Part shown: positions 53,953 to 61,675 of the stretch, in pieces
How the letters are laid out: every line of letters starts with the position of its first letter
Numbering within the stretch: the first letter of the stretch is position 1
Source: Streptomyces maremycinicus
GTDB lineage: Bacteria; Actinomycetota; Actinomycetes; Streptomycetales; Streptomycetaceae
Assembly: GCF_001184025.1 (NCBI RefSeq)
Contig: NZ_BBYG01000017.1
Coordinates: 355,232 to 419,231, forward strand
Length of the DNA stretch: 64,000 nt
Direction: 5' to 3'
Notes under the pieces: model-generated
What the model was told of the DNA's origin: nothing
Seen by the model: the letters and a program-made list of their open reading frames with translations, nothing else
Databases searched by the model: none
Made by a program: the position numbers and the translations under genes

Positions 53953-54255
53953 GGACAGCTCAATCCCGCCTGCCCCGCCATGCCAGTGCGCGCCACACAG
54001 GAAGACACACCGGACCATACTTTCCGCTGCCTCGGAAGCGTCCAGACCCACTACCCACCAGCCTCCGACTGCGTTCTGCACGCGACATGACGCCGATATG
54101 GCCCCACTTGCCCCATACGAGTCGGACCGGAGCGACGATACTCGGCGTACACATCCACGATGTCACTCACCCGCACGGCCCAGATTCGACCCGGATTCGA
54201 CCCCGAGAGTTTGTTTAGCCAAAAAACATGGCCTCTGACCTGCAGAAATAAAGAG
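53953..54255. other. Junction between accessory region and rnpB, no gene seen
   Basis: This 303-bp stretch between the IS remnant and the 3' end of rnpB has no convincing reading frame. It is more AT-rich near 54210-54250 (TTTGTTTAGCCAAAAAACATGG). It is the transition from accessory DNA to conserved chromosome and the natural place to look for an attachment site next to rnpB. No direct repeat of rnpB sequence was found elsewhere by eye. Confidence 0.5.
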
Positions 54256-54666
54256 CGGCAGACGAGCAGGGCTATACGCCGGGTTCTGTCGCCCGGCTGC
54301 CTCGCGGCGGCCGGGGAGACGGCCATCCATCTAGGGCCGGCGTTGCCGCCGGCCTCGTGCGGTCTACCCGTGGACTCGGGCGGGCAGCCCTCGAACGTCC
54401 ACGCAGAAACACCGGGGTGTTTCCTTTTGACCTTGCTCCAGGTGGGGTTTACCTAGCTGCCCAGGTCACCCTGGGCACTGGTGGTCTCTTACACCACCGT
54501 TTCACCCTTACCGAGGACCGAGGTCCCCGGCGGTCTGTTTTCTGTGGCACTGTCCCGCGGGTCACCCCGGGTGGCCGTTAGCCATCACCTTGCCCTGTGG
54601 AGCCCGGACGTTCCTCGGGAAGTCCCGTGAGGGACTCCACGCGGCCGTCCGCCCGGCTCGTCTGCC
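54256..54666 (-). ncRNA. rnpB: RNase P RNA (class A, actinobacterial)
   Basis: On the minus strand the sequence contains GAGGAACGTCCGGGCTCCA and AGGGCAAGGTGATGGCTAACGG-type 5' conserved blocks and ends with ACAGAACCCGGCGTATAG. These are the conserved P4-forming regions. The ends GCAGACGAGC and GCTCGTCTGC pair as P1 and set the limits at about 411 nt. RNase P RNA is the catalytic RNA that trims tRNA 5' ends. The end positions are estimated from P1 pairing. The 3' part of the upstream EamA gene overlaps the first ~89 nt on the same strand. Confidence 0.93.
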
Positions 54667-55567
54667 GTGTCGACCATGTTACCGGGCGCGGGCGCCGTCC
54701 CGTTCCGGCGGCCGGGCCCGCGGCGGTCGCCAGGACCGAGCCCGCGAGGATCAGAGTGAAGGCGGCCAGGACAGCGGCGGTGAGGGGCTCGTCCAGGAAC
54801 AGCGCGCCCGCCGCCACCGCGACCGCGGGGTTGACGTAGGTGATGACCGTCGAGCGGGTCGGGCCGATCTCCTTGATCAGCTCCAGGAACGCCACGAAGG
54901 CGACGGCCGTGCAGACGATCCCGAGGGCCGCCAGCGCTCCCAGGACGGAGCCGTCGGGTACCTCCGACGGCCAGGTCGCGGCGGCCGCGGGTGCGTAGAC
55001 GAGCGCCGCCAGGGTCAGGCAGGGGACGATGAGGTGAAGGGTGGGGACGTCCTTCAGGCGGCGGGCCGCGATCAGCGGGGCGGTCGCATAGCCGACGACC
55101 GTCAGCAGCACCTCGGCCAGGGACTTCGCGTCGCCGCCGGTCAGGTGCGGGACCGTCAGGACCGCCACCCCGCCGAGGCCCACGGCCAGGCCCGCCGTCC
55201 GCCGGACGCCCAGCACCTCCGTGTCCCCGAGGAAGCGGGCCGCCAGCACGCCCACGATCGGCACGCCCGCGACCAGCAGACCGGCGGTGGAGCTGGACAG
55301 GTGCCGCTCGGCGTCCGTGAGGGTGAACCAGGGGCCGATGATCTCGATGACCGCGAAGGCCAGCATGGGCTTCCAGTGCGCCCGTACCGTCCGGACCAGG
55401 CCCCGCTGCCGTAGCGCGAAGGGGAGCAGGAGGGCCGCGCCCAGCGCGCACCGGGTGAACACCACCATGGACGGGGAGAGGTCCTCCACCGCCACTTTGA
55501 TCATCAGGTAGGGGATGCCCCAGACCACTCCCATCAGGGAGAACAGGAACCAGCCGCGTGCAGTCAT
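54578..55567 (-). CDS. EamA-family (DMT) transporter
   Basis: This 329-residue protein has about ten hydrophobic helices in two EamA repeats, beginning GWFLFSLMGVVWGIPYLMIK and including PTRSTVITYVNPAVAVAAGA in the second. Members export metabolites or amino acids. It lies 24 bp downstream of the AraC-type regulator on the same strand and is likely controlled with it. The last ~30 residues (from about TSRADGRVESLTG) are translated from rnpB sequence and lack transporter features, so the tail appears to be an overprint of the RNA gene. Confidence 0.82.
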   Translation of the reverse strand: MTARGWFLFSLMGVVWGIPYLMIKVAVEDLSPSMVVFTRCALGAALLLPFALRQRGLVRTVRAHWKPMLAFAVIEIIGPWFTLTDAERHLSSSTAGLLVAGVPIVGVLAARFLGDTEVLGVRRTAGLAVGLGGVAVLTVPHLTGGDAKSLAEVLLTVVGYATAPLIAARRLKDVPTLHLIVPCLTLAALVYAPAAAATWPSEVPDGSVLGALAALGIVCTAVAFVAFLELIKEIGPTRSTVITYVNPAVAVAAGALFLDEPLTAAVLAAFTLILAGSVLATAAGPAAGTGRRPRPVTWSTRQTSRADGRVESLTGLPEERPGSTGQGDG

Positions 55568-55591
55568 ACCGGGAGTGTCGGCCGGCCCCGG

Positions 55592-56425
55592 TCAGGTGTC
55601 TTGAACGCTGTTGCGGTACGCCGCCGGGGTCACGCCCAGCACGCGGCGGAACCAGCGGGTGAGATGGGCCTGGTCCGCGAAGCCGACGAGGCCGGCCACC
55701 TCCGCGGGACGCAGCCCGGACTCCAGCAGGCCGCGGGCCCGGGCCACCCGGTACTGGGCCAGCCAGGCGTACGGCGGCATGCCCGTCGTCGTTCGGAAGG
55801 CGCGCAGGAGCTGGTAGCGGGACAGTCCCAGGTCGGCCGCGAGGTCGGCCAGGGAGGGCGGGGCGAGGAGCTCGTCGGCGAGGCGGGTGCGCACGGCCTG
55901 GGTGAGCTGCTCGGCGCCGGGGATCGTGTCGCACACCGGCCGGGCCGTGGAGTGGCGCCGGGCGAGGGCCGTCAGCAGCCACGGCAGGCGGGACTCGGCC
56001 TCCAGGGGGTCCGGGCAGGCGGCCAGTTCCGCGTGCGTCCGGCGCAGGGCGGCGGCCAGTTCGGGGTCGTCGAGGAGCGGCTCGCGGAAGTGCGGCACAC
56101 CGCCGAGTACGCCCTCGGTGAGCAGGGCGGGACCGGCGTACAGGGCGCGGTAGGCGTAGCCGTCGGTGTCGTTGCCGGGGCCGCCGGTGTGTGTCTCGCC
56201 GGGAGCCAGCACGACGATGGAGCCGGGTCCGGTACGGATGTGGCCGCCGCGGTAGTCGATGACCTCCGAGCCGCTCACGCAGACCCCGACGGTGAACTCC
56301 TCGTGGGCGTGCGGGGCGTAGACGTGCCGGTCGAAGCGCGCGGTGAGGAGGTCCAGGGGCGGGCCGCCGCGGCCCAGTCGGGCTCTGGTCCACAACGCCT
56401 GTTCACGACGACGTTCACCGCTCAC
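55592..56425 (-). CDS. AraC-family regulator with cupin sensor
   Basis: This 277-residue protein has an N-terminal cupin (PHAHEEFTVGVCVSG; GPGSIVVLAPGETHTG) and a C-terminal double HTH (SLADLAADLGLSRYQLLRAF; PAEVAGLVGFADQAHLTRWF; RVLGVTPAAYR). It is encoded directly upstream of the EamA transporter and probably controls it in response to the exported compound. The upstream region toward yaaA contains hexanucleotide repeats. Confidence 0.88.
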   Translation of the reverse strand: MSGERRREQALWTRARLGRGGPPLDLLTARFDRHVYAPHAHEEFTVGVCVSGSEVIDYRGGHIRTGPGSIVVLAPGETHTGGPGNDTDGYAYRALYAGPALLTEGVLGGVPHFREPLLDDPELAAALRRTHAELAACPDPLEAESRLPWLLTALARRHSTARPVCDTIPGAEQLTQAVRTRLADELLAPPSLADLAADLGLSRYQLLRAFRTTTGMPPYAWLAQYRVARARGLLESGLRPAEVAGLVGFADQAHLTRWFRRVLGVTPAAYRNSVQDT

Positions 56426-56451
56426 CCGCCACCCCCACGCGCCCCGTCCGC

Positions 56452-56523
56452 GCCATCGCCATCGCCATCGCCATCGCCATCGCCAGCACTAGCACTATCG
56501 CCACTGCCACTGCCACTGCCACT
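56452..56523. repeat. Hexanucleotide tandem repeats (GCCATC)5 and (GCCACT)4
   Basis: Five GCCATC units at 56452-56481 and four GCCACT units at 56500-56523, separated by imperfect units, lie in the 290-bp divergent region between the AraC-type gene and yaaA. Such arrays vary in number by slippage and could alter promoter spacing. The rest of this gap holds GC-rich sequence and the yaaA promoter region. Confidence 0.75.
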
Positions 56524-56715
56524 GCGGGTGCAACGCCTTCGGGTGCCGGTTCATGCCGCCGGGCGGGCGCAGGGCGCCGGGCGAGCGGACGGGTGGGTTC
56601 CGCGCGCATTCCGGGCCGGATCCGGGTGGGATCCGGGCCGGCGCGGACCTCGGCTGGGGTGCCGACTCGTACGTCGTACGCTGGCGCAGCAGAGCTCTAT
56701 TGAAGGAGATTCCCC

Positions 56716-57507
56716 GTGCTTGTCCTGCTGCCGCCCTCCGAAGGCAAGGCGTCCTCCGGGCGTGGCGCCCCGCTCCAGCCGGAGGCGCTCTCCCTGCCGG
56801 GACTCGGCGCCGCCCGCGAGGCCGTCCTCGACGAGCTGGTCGAGCTGTGCGCGGCCGACGAGGACAAGGCGCGCGAGGTGCTCGGGCTGAGCGAGGGGCT
56901 GCGCGGCGAGGTCGCGAAGAACACGCTGCTGCGCACGGCGGGAGCCCGGCCCGCCGGGGAGATCTACACGGGCGTCCTCTACGACGCTCTCGGCCTGGCC
57001 TCCCTCGACGCGGCCGCCAAGAGGCGCGCGGCCCGGTCGCTGCTCGTCTTCTCGGGGCTGTGGGGTGCCGTCCGGGTGACGGACCGGATCCCGTCCTACC
57101 GCTGCTCGATGGGTGTGAAGCTGCCCGCTCTGGGTGCCGTGGCGGCGCACTGGCGTGCTCCGATGGCGTCCGTGCTGCCCGAGGCGGCGGGCAGCGGGCT
57201 GGTGCTGGACCTGCGGTCGGCCGCGTACGCGGGGCCCTGGAAGCCGAAGGGCGAGGTCGCGGGGCGGACGGCGAGCGTGCGGGTGCTGCACGCGCCGACC
57301 CGGAAGGTCGTCAGCCACTTCAACAAGGCGACCAAGGGCCGGATCGTCCGGAGCCTGCTGACGGCGGGCATCGCCCCCGCGGGTCCCGCCGAGCTGGTGG
57401 AGGCGCTGCGGGACCTCGGATACGTGGTGGAGGAGAAGGCCCCGGCGAAGGCGAAGGCGGCGACGACCGCCTGGACGCTGGACGTGCTAGTGGACGAGGT
57501 GCACTGA
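56716..57507 (+). CDS. yaaA: YaaA family (DUF328) peroxide-stress protein
   Basis: This 263-residue protein starts at GTG with GAAGGAG 8 nt upstream. It has the family start LVLLPPSEGKASSGRG, then YTGVLYDALGL, FSGLWGAVRVTDRIPSYR, LVLDLRSAAY and HFNKATKGRIVRSLL near the C-terminus. In E. coli YaaA lowers free iron during peroxide stress and binds DNA. Length and motifs are complete. It precedes the aldolase gene on the same strand, separated by a 13-bp inverted repeat, so it may be a separate transcript. Confidence 0.9.
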   Translation: MLVLLPPSEGKASSGRGAPLQPEALSLPGLGAAREAVLDELVELCAADEDKAREVLGLSEGLRGEVAKNTLLRTAGARPAGEIYTGVLYDALGLASLDAAAKRRAARSLLVFSGLWGAVRVTDRIPSYRCSMGVKLPALGAVAAHWRAPMASVLPEAAGSGLVLDLRSAAYAGPWKPKGEVAGRTASVRVLHAPTRKVVSHFNKATKGRIVRSLLTAGIAPAGPAELVEALRDLGYVVEEKAPAKAKAATTAWTLDVLVDEVH

Positions 57508-57532
57508 GGCCCCCCTGGCACCCCCTCTCGTT

Positions 57533-57564
57533 GCAACATGCGCAATGCCCTTTGCGCATGTTGC
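57533..57564. promoter_or_regulatory. 13-bp inverted repeat upstream of the aldolase gene
   Basis: GCAACATGCGCAA-N6-TTGCGCATGTTGC is a perfect dyad located 26 nt after the yaaA stop and 24 nt before the preferred eda start. The AT content of the arms and the absence of a T-run favour an operator (GntR or IclR type) over a terminator. Its position would block transcription into eda. Confidence 0.55.
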
Positions 57565-57587
57565 GCACCGAGGGCAGGATGAGGCGC

Positions 57588-58259
57588 ATGACCTCGCCCC
57601 TGCCCTCCTCTTCCGCTGCCTCGGCCGGTTCCGTACTGGATCTGGCCCCGGTCGTGCCCGTGGTGGTCGTCGAGGACGCCGCCGACGCCGTACCGCTGGC
57701 GCGCGCCCTGGTGGCGGGCGGCCTGCCCGCGATCGAGGTGACCCTGCGGACACCGGCCGCGCTCGACGCGATCCGGGAGATCTCCGGGTCGGTCCCGGAG
57801 GCGGTCGTCGGGGCCGGGACGGTCATCACGCCGGAGCAGGTGACGGCGTGCGGGGAGGGCGGCGCGCGGTTCCTGGTGAGCCCCGGCTGGACGGACTCCC
57901 TGCTGGCGGCGATGCGGGCGTCCGGGCTGCCCTTCCTGCCCGGGGTGTCGACCACGTCGGAGGTCGTGGCGCTGCTGGAACGCGGGGTGCGGGAGATGAA
58001 GTTCTTCCCGGCGCAGGCCGCGGGCGGCACGGCCTACCTCAGGTCACTGGCCGGGCCGCTCCCCCAGGCCCGGTTCTGCCCGACCGGCGGGATCGGCCCG
58101 GACAACGCGCCGGAGTATCTGTCCCTGCCCAACGTCGCTTGCGTGGGCGGGAGTTGGATGGTCCCGGCGGACGCGGTCGCGGCGCGGGACTGGCCGCGGA
58201 TCGAGGCGCTCGCGCGGACCGCCGCGCTGCTCAGGCCCGCAGGTGGGACGTGTCGTTGA
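57588..58259 (+). CDS. eda: 2-keto-3-deoxy-6-phosphogluconate (KDPG/KHG) aldolase
   Basis: This 223-residue class I aldolase starts at ATG 57588 (ATG 57579 possible). Key family blocks are ALVAGGLPAIEVTLRTPAAL (Glu of the active site), VVGAGTVITPEQV, ARFLVSPGWT, FLPGVSTTSEV and REMKFFPAQAAGG with the Schiff-base lysine in MKFFPA, then FCPTGGIGPDN. It cleaves KDPG to pyruvate and glyceraldehyde 3-phosphate in the Entner-Doudoroff and hexuronate routes. Its last 29 bp overlap the end of the convergent RNase H gene. The dyad just upstream suggests substrate-responsive repression. Confidence 0.9.
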   Translation: MTSPLPSSSAASAGSVLDLAPVVPVVVVEDAADAVPLARALVAGGLPAIEVTLRTPAALDAIREISGSVPEAVVGAGTVITPEQVTACGEGGARFLVSPGWTDSLLAAMRASGLPFLPGVSTTSEVVALLERGVREMKFFPAQAAGGTAYLRSLAGPLPQARFCPTGGIGPDNAPEYLSLPNVACVGGSWMVPADAVAARDWPRIEALARTAALLRPAGGTCR

Positions 58260-59652
58260 GCAGGCGGACACTGGCGTTGCCGTCCGCGTAGTAGGCCACC
58301 ACCGACAGCGAGGCCGCCGACAGTTCCATGCGGAACAGCGACTCCGGCGGAGCGCCCAGGGCGAGCCGTACGAACGTCTTGATCGGGGTCACATGGGTGA
58401 CCAGCAGAACCGTGCGGCCGGCGTACGCCTCGACCAGTCTGTCCCGGGTGGCCGCGATGCGGGTCGCGGTCGCCGCGAAGCTCTCACCGCCGCCGGTCGG
58501 CTCGGCCTCGGGATCGGCCAGCCAGGCGTTCAGGTCCTCGGGGTGGCGCTCGCGGACCTCGCCGAAGGTCAGCCCCTCCCAGGCCCCGAAGTCGGTCTCG
58601 ATCAGCCCGTCCTCGACGGTGACCTCGAGGCCGAGGCGGGCGGCCACGGCCCCGGCGGTCTCCCGGGTACGGGCGAGCGGGGAGGCGAGGATGTGCTGGA
58701 CGGTCCCGCGCCGGGCGAGGGCGGCGGCGACCCGCTCGGCCTGTTCCCGGCCGACGTCCGAGAGGGAGGGGTCGGTGCCGCCGCTGCCGGAGAACCGCTT
58801 CTGCGGCGTGAGCGGCGTCTCGCCGTGCCGCAGCAGCACGAAGGTGGCGGGCGCCCCGAGATCGGGCGCCGACCCCCAGCCGACGCTGGGCGTGGCGGCG
58901 GGCGTGGCGGCACGAGGGGCGGGAGCGGCGGCGGGAGCCGGGGTGGCGGCGGGAGCCGGGGTGGCGGCGACCGTGCGGGCTGCGCGGAGATCGGCGCCGG
59001 TCGTCGTCGCGTCCTCCGCCCTTCCCCCCGCTTCCCGCGTCTCCCGCTCCTCCTGCTTCTCCTGCTTCTCCTGCTTCTCCGGTGCGGTGTCGGCGGCCGG
59101 GCGGGACCGGGCGAGGGCCTCGCGGGCCTTGGCCGCGCCCGCCGTCGCGTCGCCGGGCGGGCCGATCGGCTCGGGGACGGCCGGAGCCGCCGGAGCACGG
59201 CCGGCGAGCTCGGCCCGGGACGCCGCGGCGTCCCACTGCTCGCCCCGCTTGCCCGCGTCCATCGCCTCGTTCGCCAGACGGTCGGCGTGCTTGTTCCGCT
59301 CGCGCGGCATCCACTCGTAGGTGACCTGCCCGGGCGGGAGGATCCGGGCCGCCTCTGCGGCCAGCGGCTTCATGTCGGGGTGCTTGATCTTCCAGCGGCC
59401 CGACATCTGCTCGACGACCAGCTTGGAGTCCATGCGCACCCGCACCGTGGCCGACGGGTCGAGCTCACGGGCGGCGCGCAGACCGGCCACCAGCCCCCGG
59501 TACTCGGCCACGTTGTTGGTGGCGACGCCGATGTACTCGGCGCGCTCGACGAGCGTCTCCCCCGTCGCCGCGTCGATCACCACGCTGCCGTAGCCCGCGG
59601 GCCCCGGGTTGCCCCGCGACCCGCCGTCGGCCTCGACGATGAACTCCCGCAC
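58231..59652 (-). CDS. Bifunctional RNase H type I / histidine phosphatase
   Basis: This 473-residue protein begins with RNase HI (VEADGGSRGNPGPAGYG; NNVAEYRGL; RMDSKLVVEQMSGRWKIKH; RERNKHADRLANEA), giving the D-E-D-D carboxylates. A low-complexity linker (residues about 150-265, EKQEKQEKQEERE and ATPAP repeats) leads to a phosphoglycerate mutase-like domain with LLRHGETPLT, DFGAWEGL and VTHVTPIK. The architecture matches mycobacterial Rv2228c (RNase H plus CobC-like phosphatase). It removes RNA from hybrids; the phosphatase substrate is probably alpha-ribazole phosphate. It is followed by the zinc-ribbon and NIF3 genes upstream on the same strand, a conserved actinobacterial cluster. Confidence 0.93.
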   Translation of the reverse strand: MREFIVEADGGSRGNPGPAGYGSVVIDAATGETLVERAEYIGVATNNVAEYRGLVAGLRAARELDPSATVRVRMDSKLVVEQMSGRWKIKHPDMKPLAAEAARILPPGQVTYEWMPRERNKHADRLANEAMDAGKRGEQWDAAASRAELAGRAPAAPAVPEPIGPPGDATAGAAKAREALARSRPAADTAPEKQEKQEKQEERETREAGGRAEDATTTGADLRAARTVAATPAPAATPAPAAAPAPRAATPAATPSVGWGSAPDLGAPATFVLLRHGETPLTPQKRFSGSGGTDPSLSDVGREQAERVAAALARRGTVQHILASPLARTRETAGAVAARLGLEVTVEDGLIETDFGAWEGLTFGEVRERHPEDLNAWLADPEAEPTGGGESFAATATRIAATRDRLVEAYAGRTVLLVTHVTPIKTFVRLALGAPPESLFRMELSAASLSVVAYYADGNASVRLLNDTSHLRA

Positions 59653-59690
59653 GACGTACGCCCCTTACCGCCTCGTGACGCGACTCATCA

Positions 59691-59720
59691 CGTCTTACTG
59701 CGTCTTACTGCGTCTTACTG
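59691..59720. repeat. Three tandem copies of CGTCTTACTG
   Basis: A 10-bp unit is repeated three times, with degenerate fourth and fifth units after it, in the spacer between the RNase H start and the zinc-ribbon stop. A nearby 11-bp tandem (ACCGGCTACAG, twice) runs into the zinc-ribbon stop at 59837. Confidence 0.75.
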
Positions 59721-59836
59721 CGTCCCGCTACGTCTCGACGCCCCCGGCTGCCGTCGACTGCCCCCGGACTGCCCGGACCGGCTGCCCCGGCTGCCCGGAG
59801 CCGGGAGCCCCCGCCTGCCGACCGGCTACAGACCGG

Positions 59837-60580
59837 CTACAGACCGGACTCGGACGTGCGCACGAGGATGCGACGGCAGTTCTCGCAGCGAAGGACCGCG
59901 TCGGACGGGGCCTTGCGGATCTCGGCCAGCTCCGTGATGGCGAGCTCCTGGCGGCAGCCCTGGCAGGTGCGCTGGTAGAGCTTGGCCGCGCCGACGCCGC
60001 CCTGCTGCTCGCGCAGCTTCTCGTAGAGCTTGAGCAGATCGGCGGGCACGGTGGCCGCGATGACCTCGCGCTCCTTGGTGACACCGGCGGACTCGCCGTC
60101 GAAGTTCTCCAGGGCCGTGTCCCGGCGCGCGATGGCGTCGTCGATCTTGCCCTGGACGGAACCGACCCGCTCGGTCAGCTCGGCGGCACGCTCCTGCGCG
60201 CTCTCGCGGCGCTCCATGACCTCCAGGACGATGTCCTCGAGGTCGCCCTGGCGCTTGGCGAGGGAGACGATCTCCTTCTGGAGGTTCTCCAGGTCCTTGG
60301 GCGAGGTGACGGCCCCGGAGTCGAGCCGCTGCTGGTCGCGGGCGGCGCGCTGGCGGACCTGGTCGACGTCCTGCTCGGCCTTGGTCTGCTCGCGGGCGGT
60401 GTCGCTCTCCTCGGTCTGCGCCGCGACAAGGAGGTCGCGCAGCTGCGTGAGGTCCTTGTTCAGCGACTCGATCTCGGCGTGCTCGGGCAGCGACCTCCGC
60501 TTGTGCGCGAGCTGCTGGAGACGGGCGTCGAGGGACTGGACGTCGAGGAGTCGGATCTGGTCGGCGGGCGCGGCGTTCAG
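59837..60580 (-). CDS. Coiled-coil C4 zinc-ribbon protein, probable CTG start
   Basis: The conserved family (about 245 residues, N-terminal coiled coil then C4 zinc ribbon) is encoded in full only if translation starts at CTG 60580, giving NAAPADQIRLLDVQSLDARL at the N-terminus and 247 residues. That CTG overlaps the NIF3 stop as CTGA, exactly where an ATGA junction is usual. The first ATG or GTG in frame is at 60217, inside the coiled coil, and would give only 126 residues. The zinc site is CQGC and CENC near residues 205-230. Related CT398-type proteins interact with RpoN and flagellar factors; the role in Streptomyces is unknown. It is coupled to NIF3. Confidence 0.82.
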   Translation of the reverse strand: MNAAPADQIRLLDVQSLDARLQQLAHKRRSLPEHAEIESLNKDLTQLRDLLVAAQTEESDTAREQTKAEQDVDQVRQRAARDQQRLDSGAVTSPKDLENLQKEIVSLAKRQGDLEDIVLEVMERRESAQERAAELTERVGSVQGKIDDAIARRDTALENFDGESAGVTKEREVIAATVPADLLKLYEKLREQQGGVGAAKLYQRTCQGCRQELAITELAEIRKAPSDAVLRCENCRRILVRTSESGL

Positions 60581-61452
60581 TTGGGGGCTCCCATTGAGCT
60601 AGAGGTGGTGTTGGACGCCGCGTGGGCCGTCCAGGGGTCGGTGACCGTACGGGAGACGTGGACCCGCAGGCCCCACCCCCGCCGGTCGGAGATCTCGTCG
60701 AGCTGGCCGGCGGCCAGCTCGCACCAGGGCCACTCGGTGGCCCAGTGCGCCGCGTCGAGCAGCGCGAGAGGTGGGTGGGCGCCGTGGGCGCGGTCCGCGA
60801 TGAACTCCGACGCCGGGTGGTGGCGCAGGTCCGCGGTGAGGAAGGCGTCGACGCCGGCCGCCCGGACGTGGTCGAACAGGCTGTCGCCGGAGCCGCCGCT
60901 GACGGCGACGGTCCGCACCAGTGCCTCCGGGTCCCCCGCCACCCGGATGCCCTGCGTGGTGGCGGGCAGCCGCTCGGCGGCGCGGGCCGCGAGCTCGCGG
61001 ACGGTGAGCGGGTGGTCGAGTTCGCAGACGCGTCCGAGGCCGCGCCGCCCCCCGGGGTCGCTCGGGTCCGGCACGAGGGGCCGGACGACCCGCAGGTCGA
61101 GCGCACCGGCGAGGGCGTCGCTCACGCCGGGATCGGCGGTGTCCGCGTTGGTGTGCGCCACGTGCAGGGCGATGTCGTTCTTGATGAGGGTGTGCACGAC
61201 ACGGCCCTTGAAGGTGGAGGCCGCGACGGTCGTCGTCCCGCGCAGGTACAGCGGATGATGGGTGACGAGCAGATCGGCGCCGAGCTTCACGGCTTCGTCG
61301 ACGATCTCCTGGACCGGGTCGACGGCGAACAGAACCCGGGAGACCTCCTGCTCGGGGTCGCCGACGACGGTGCCGACCGCGTCCCAGGACTCGGCCCGCG
61401 CGGCGGGCCACAGGTTCTCCAGCGCGGCGATGACTTCTGACAGACGGGGCAC
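60577..61452 (-). CDS. NIF3-like dinuclear metal protein (YbgI/GTP cyclohydrolase 1 type 2 family)
   Basis: This 291-residue protein has the family pattern ESWDAVGTVVGDP, LLVTHHPLYLRGTTTV (metal His pair), IALHVAHTNADTADPGV, VSGGSGDSLFDHV, ADLRHHPASE and LLDAAHWATEWPW. These residues bind two metal ions in a toroidal hexamer. The biochemical role is unsettled. It is the first gene of the zinc-ribbon/RNase H cluster and divergent from the repeat-rich gene at 61676. Confidence 0.92.
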   Translation of the reverse strand: MPRLSEVIAALENLWPAARAESWDAVGTVVGDPEQEVSRVLFAVDPVQEIVDEAVKLGADLLVTHHPLYLRGTTTVAASTFKGRVVHTLIKNDIALHVAHTNADTADPGVSDALAGALDLRVVRPLVPDPSDPGGRRGLGRVCELDHPLTVRELAARAAERLPATTQGIRVAGDPEALVRTVAVSGGSGDSLFDHVRAAGVDAFLTADLRHHPASEFIADRAHGAHPPLALLDAAHWATEWPWCELAAGQLDEISDRRGWGLRVHVSRTVTDPWTAHAASNTTSSSMGAPN

Positions 61453-61675
61453 GGGGAAAGGCTACCTGGCCGTCTCACCGGCCCGTACCGGTGCCGCCGA
61501 TGCCGACGCGGCCGCCAGGGCCGTCGGCCGGGAGCAGGCGGGTGGTCGATGCACACGTCTCCCACCACCCTCAGGCGAATCGCTTCTGCACCACTCTTAT
61601 GAGGGAAGAAGACCGCTCGGCGGTCCCACGTCCGCGCGTACGAAAACTAGCTTCGTCGCCGGAGGTGACCGAACG

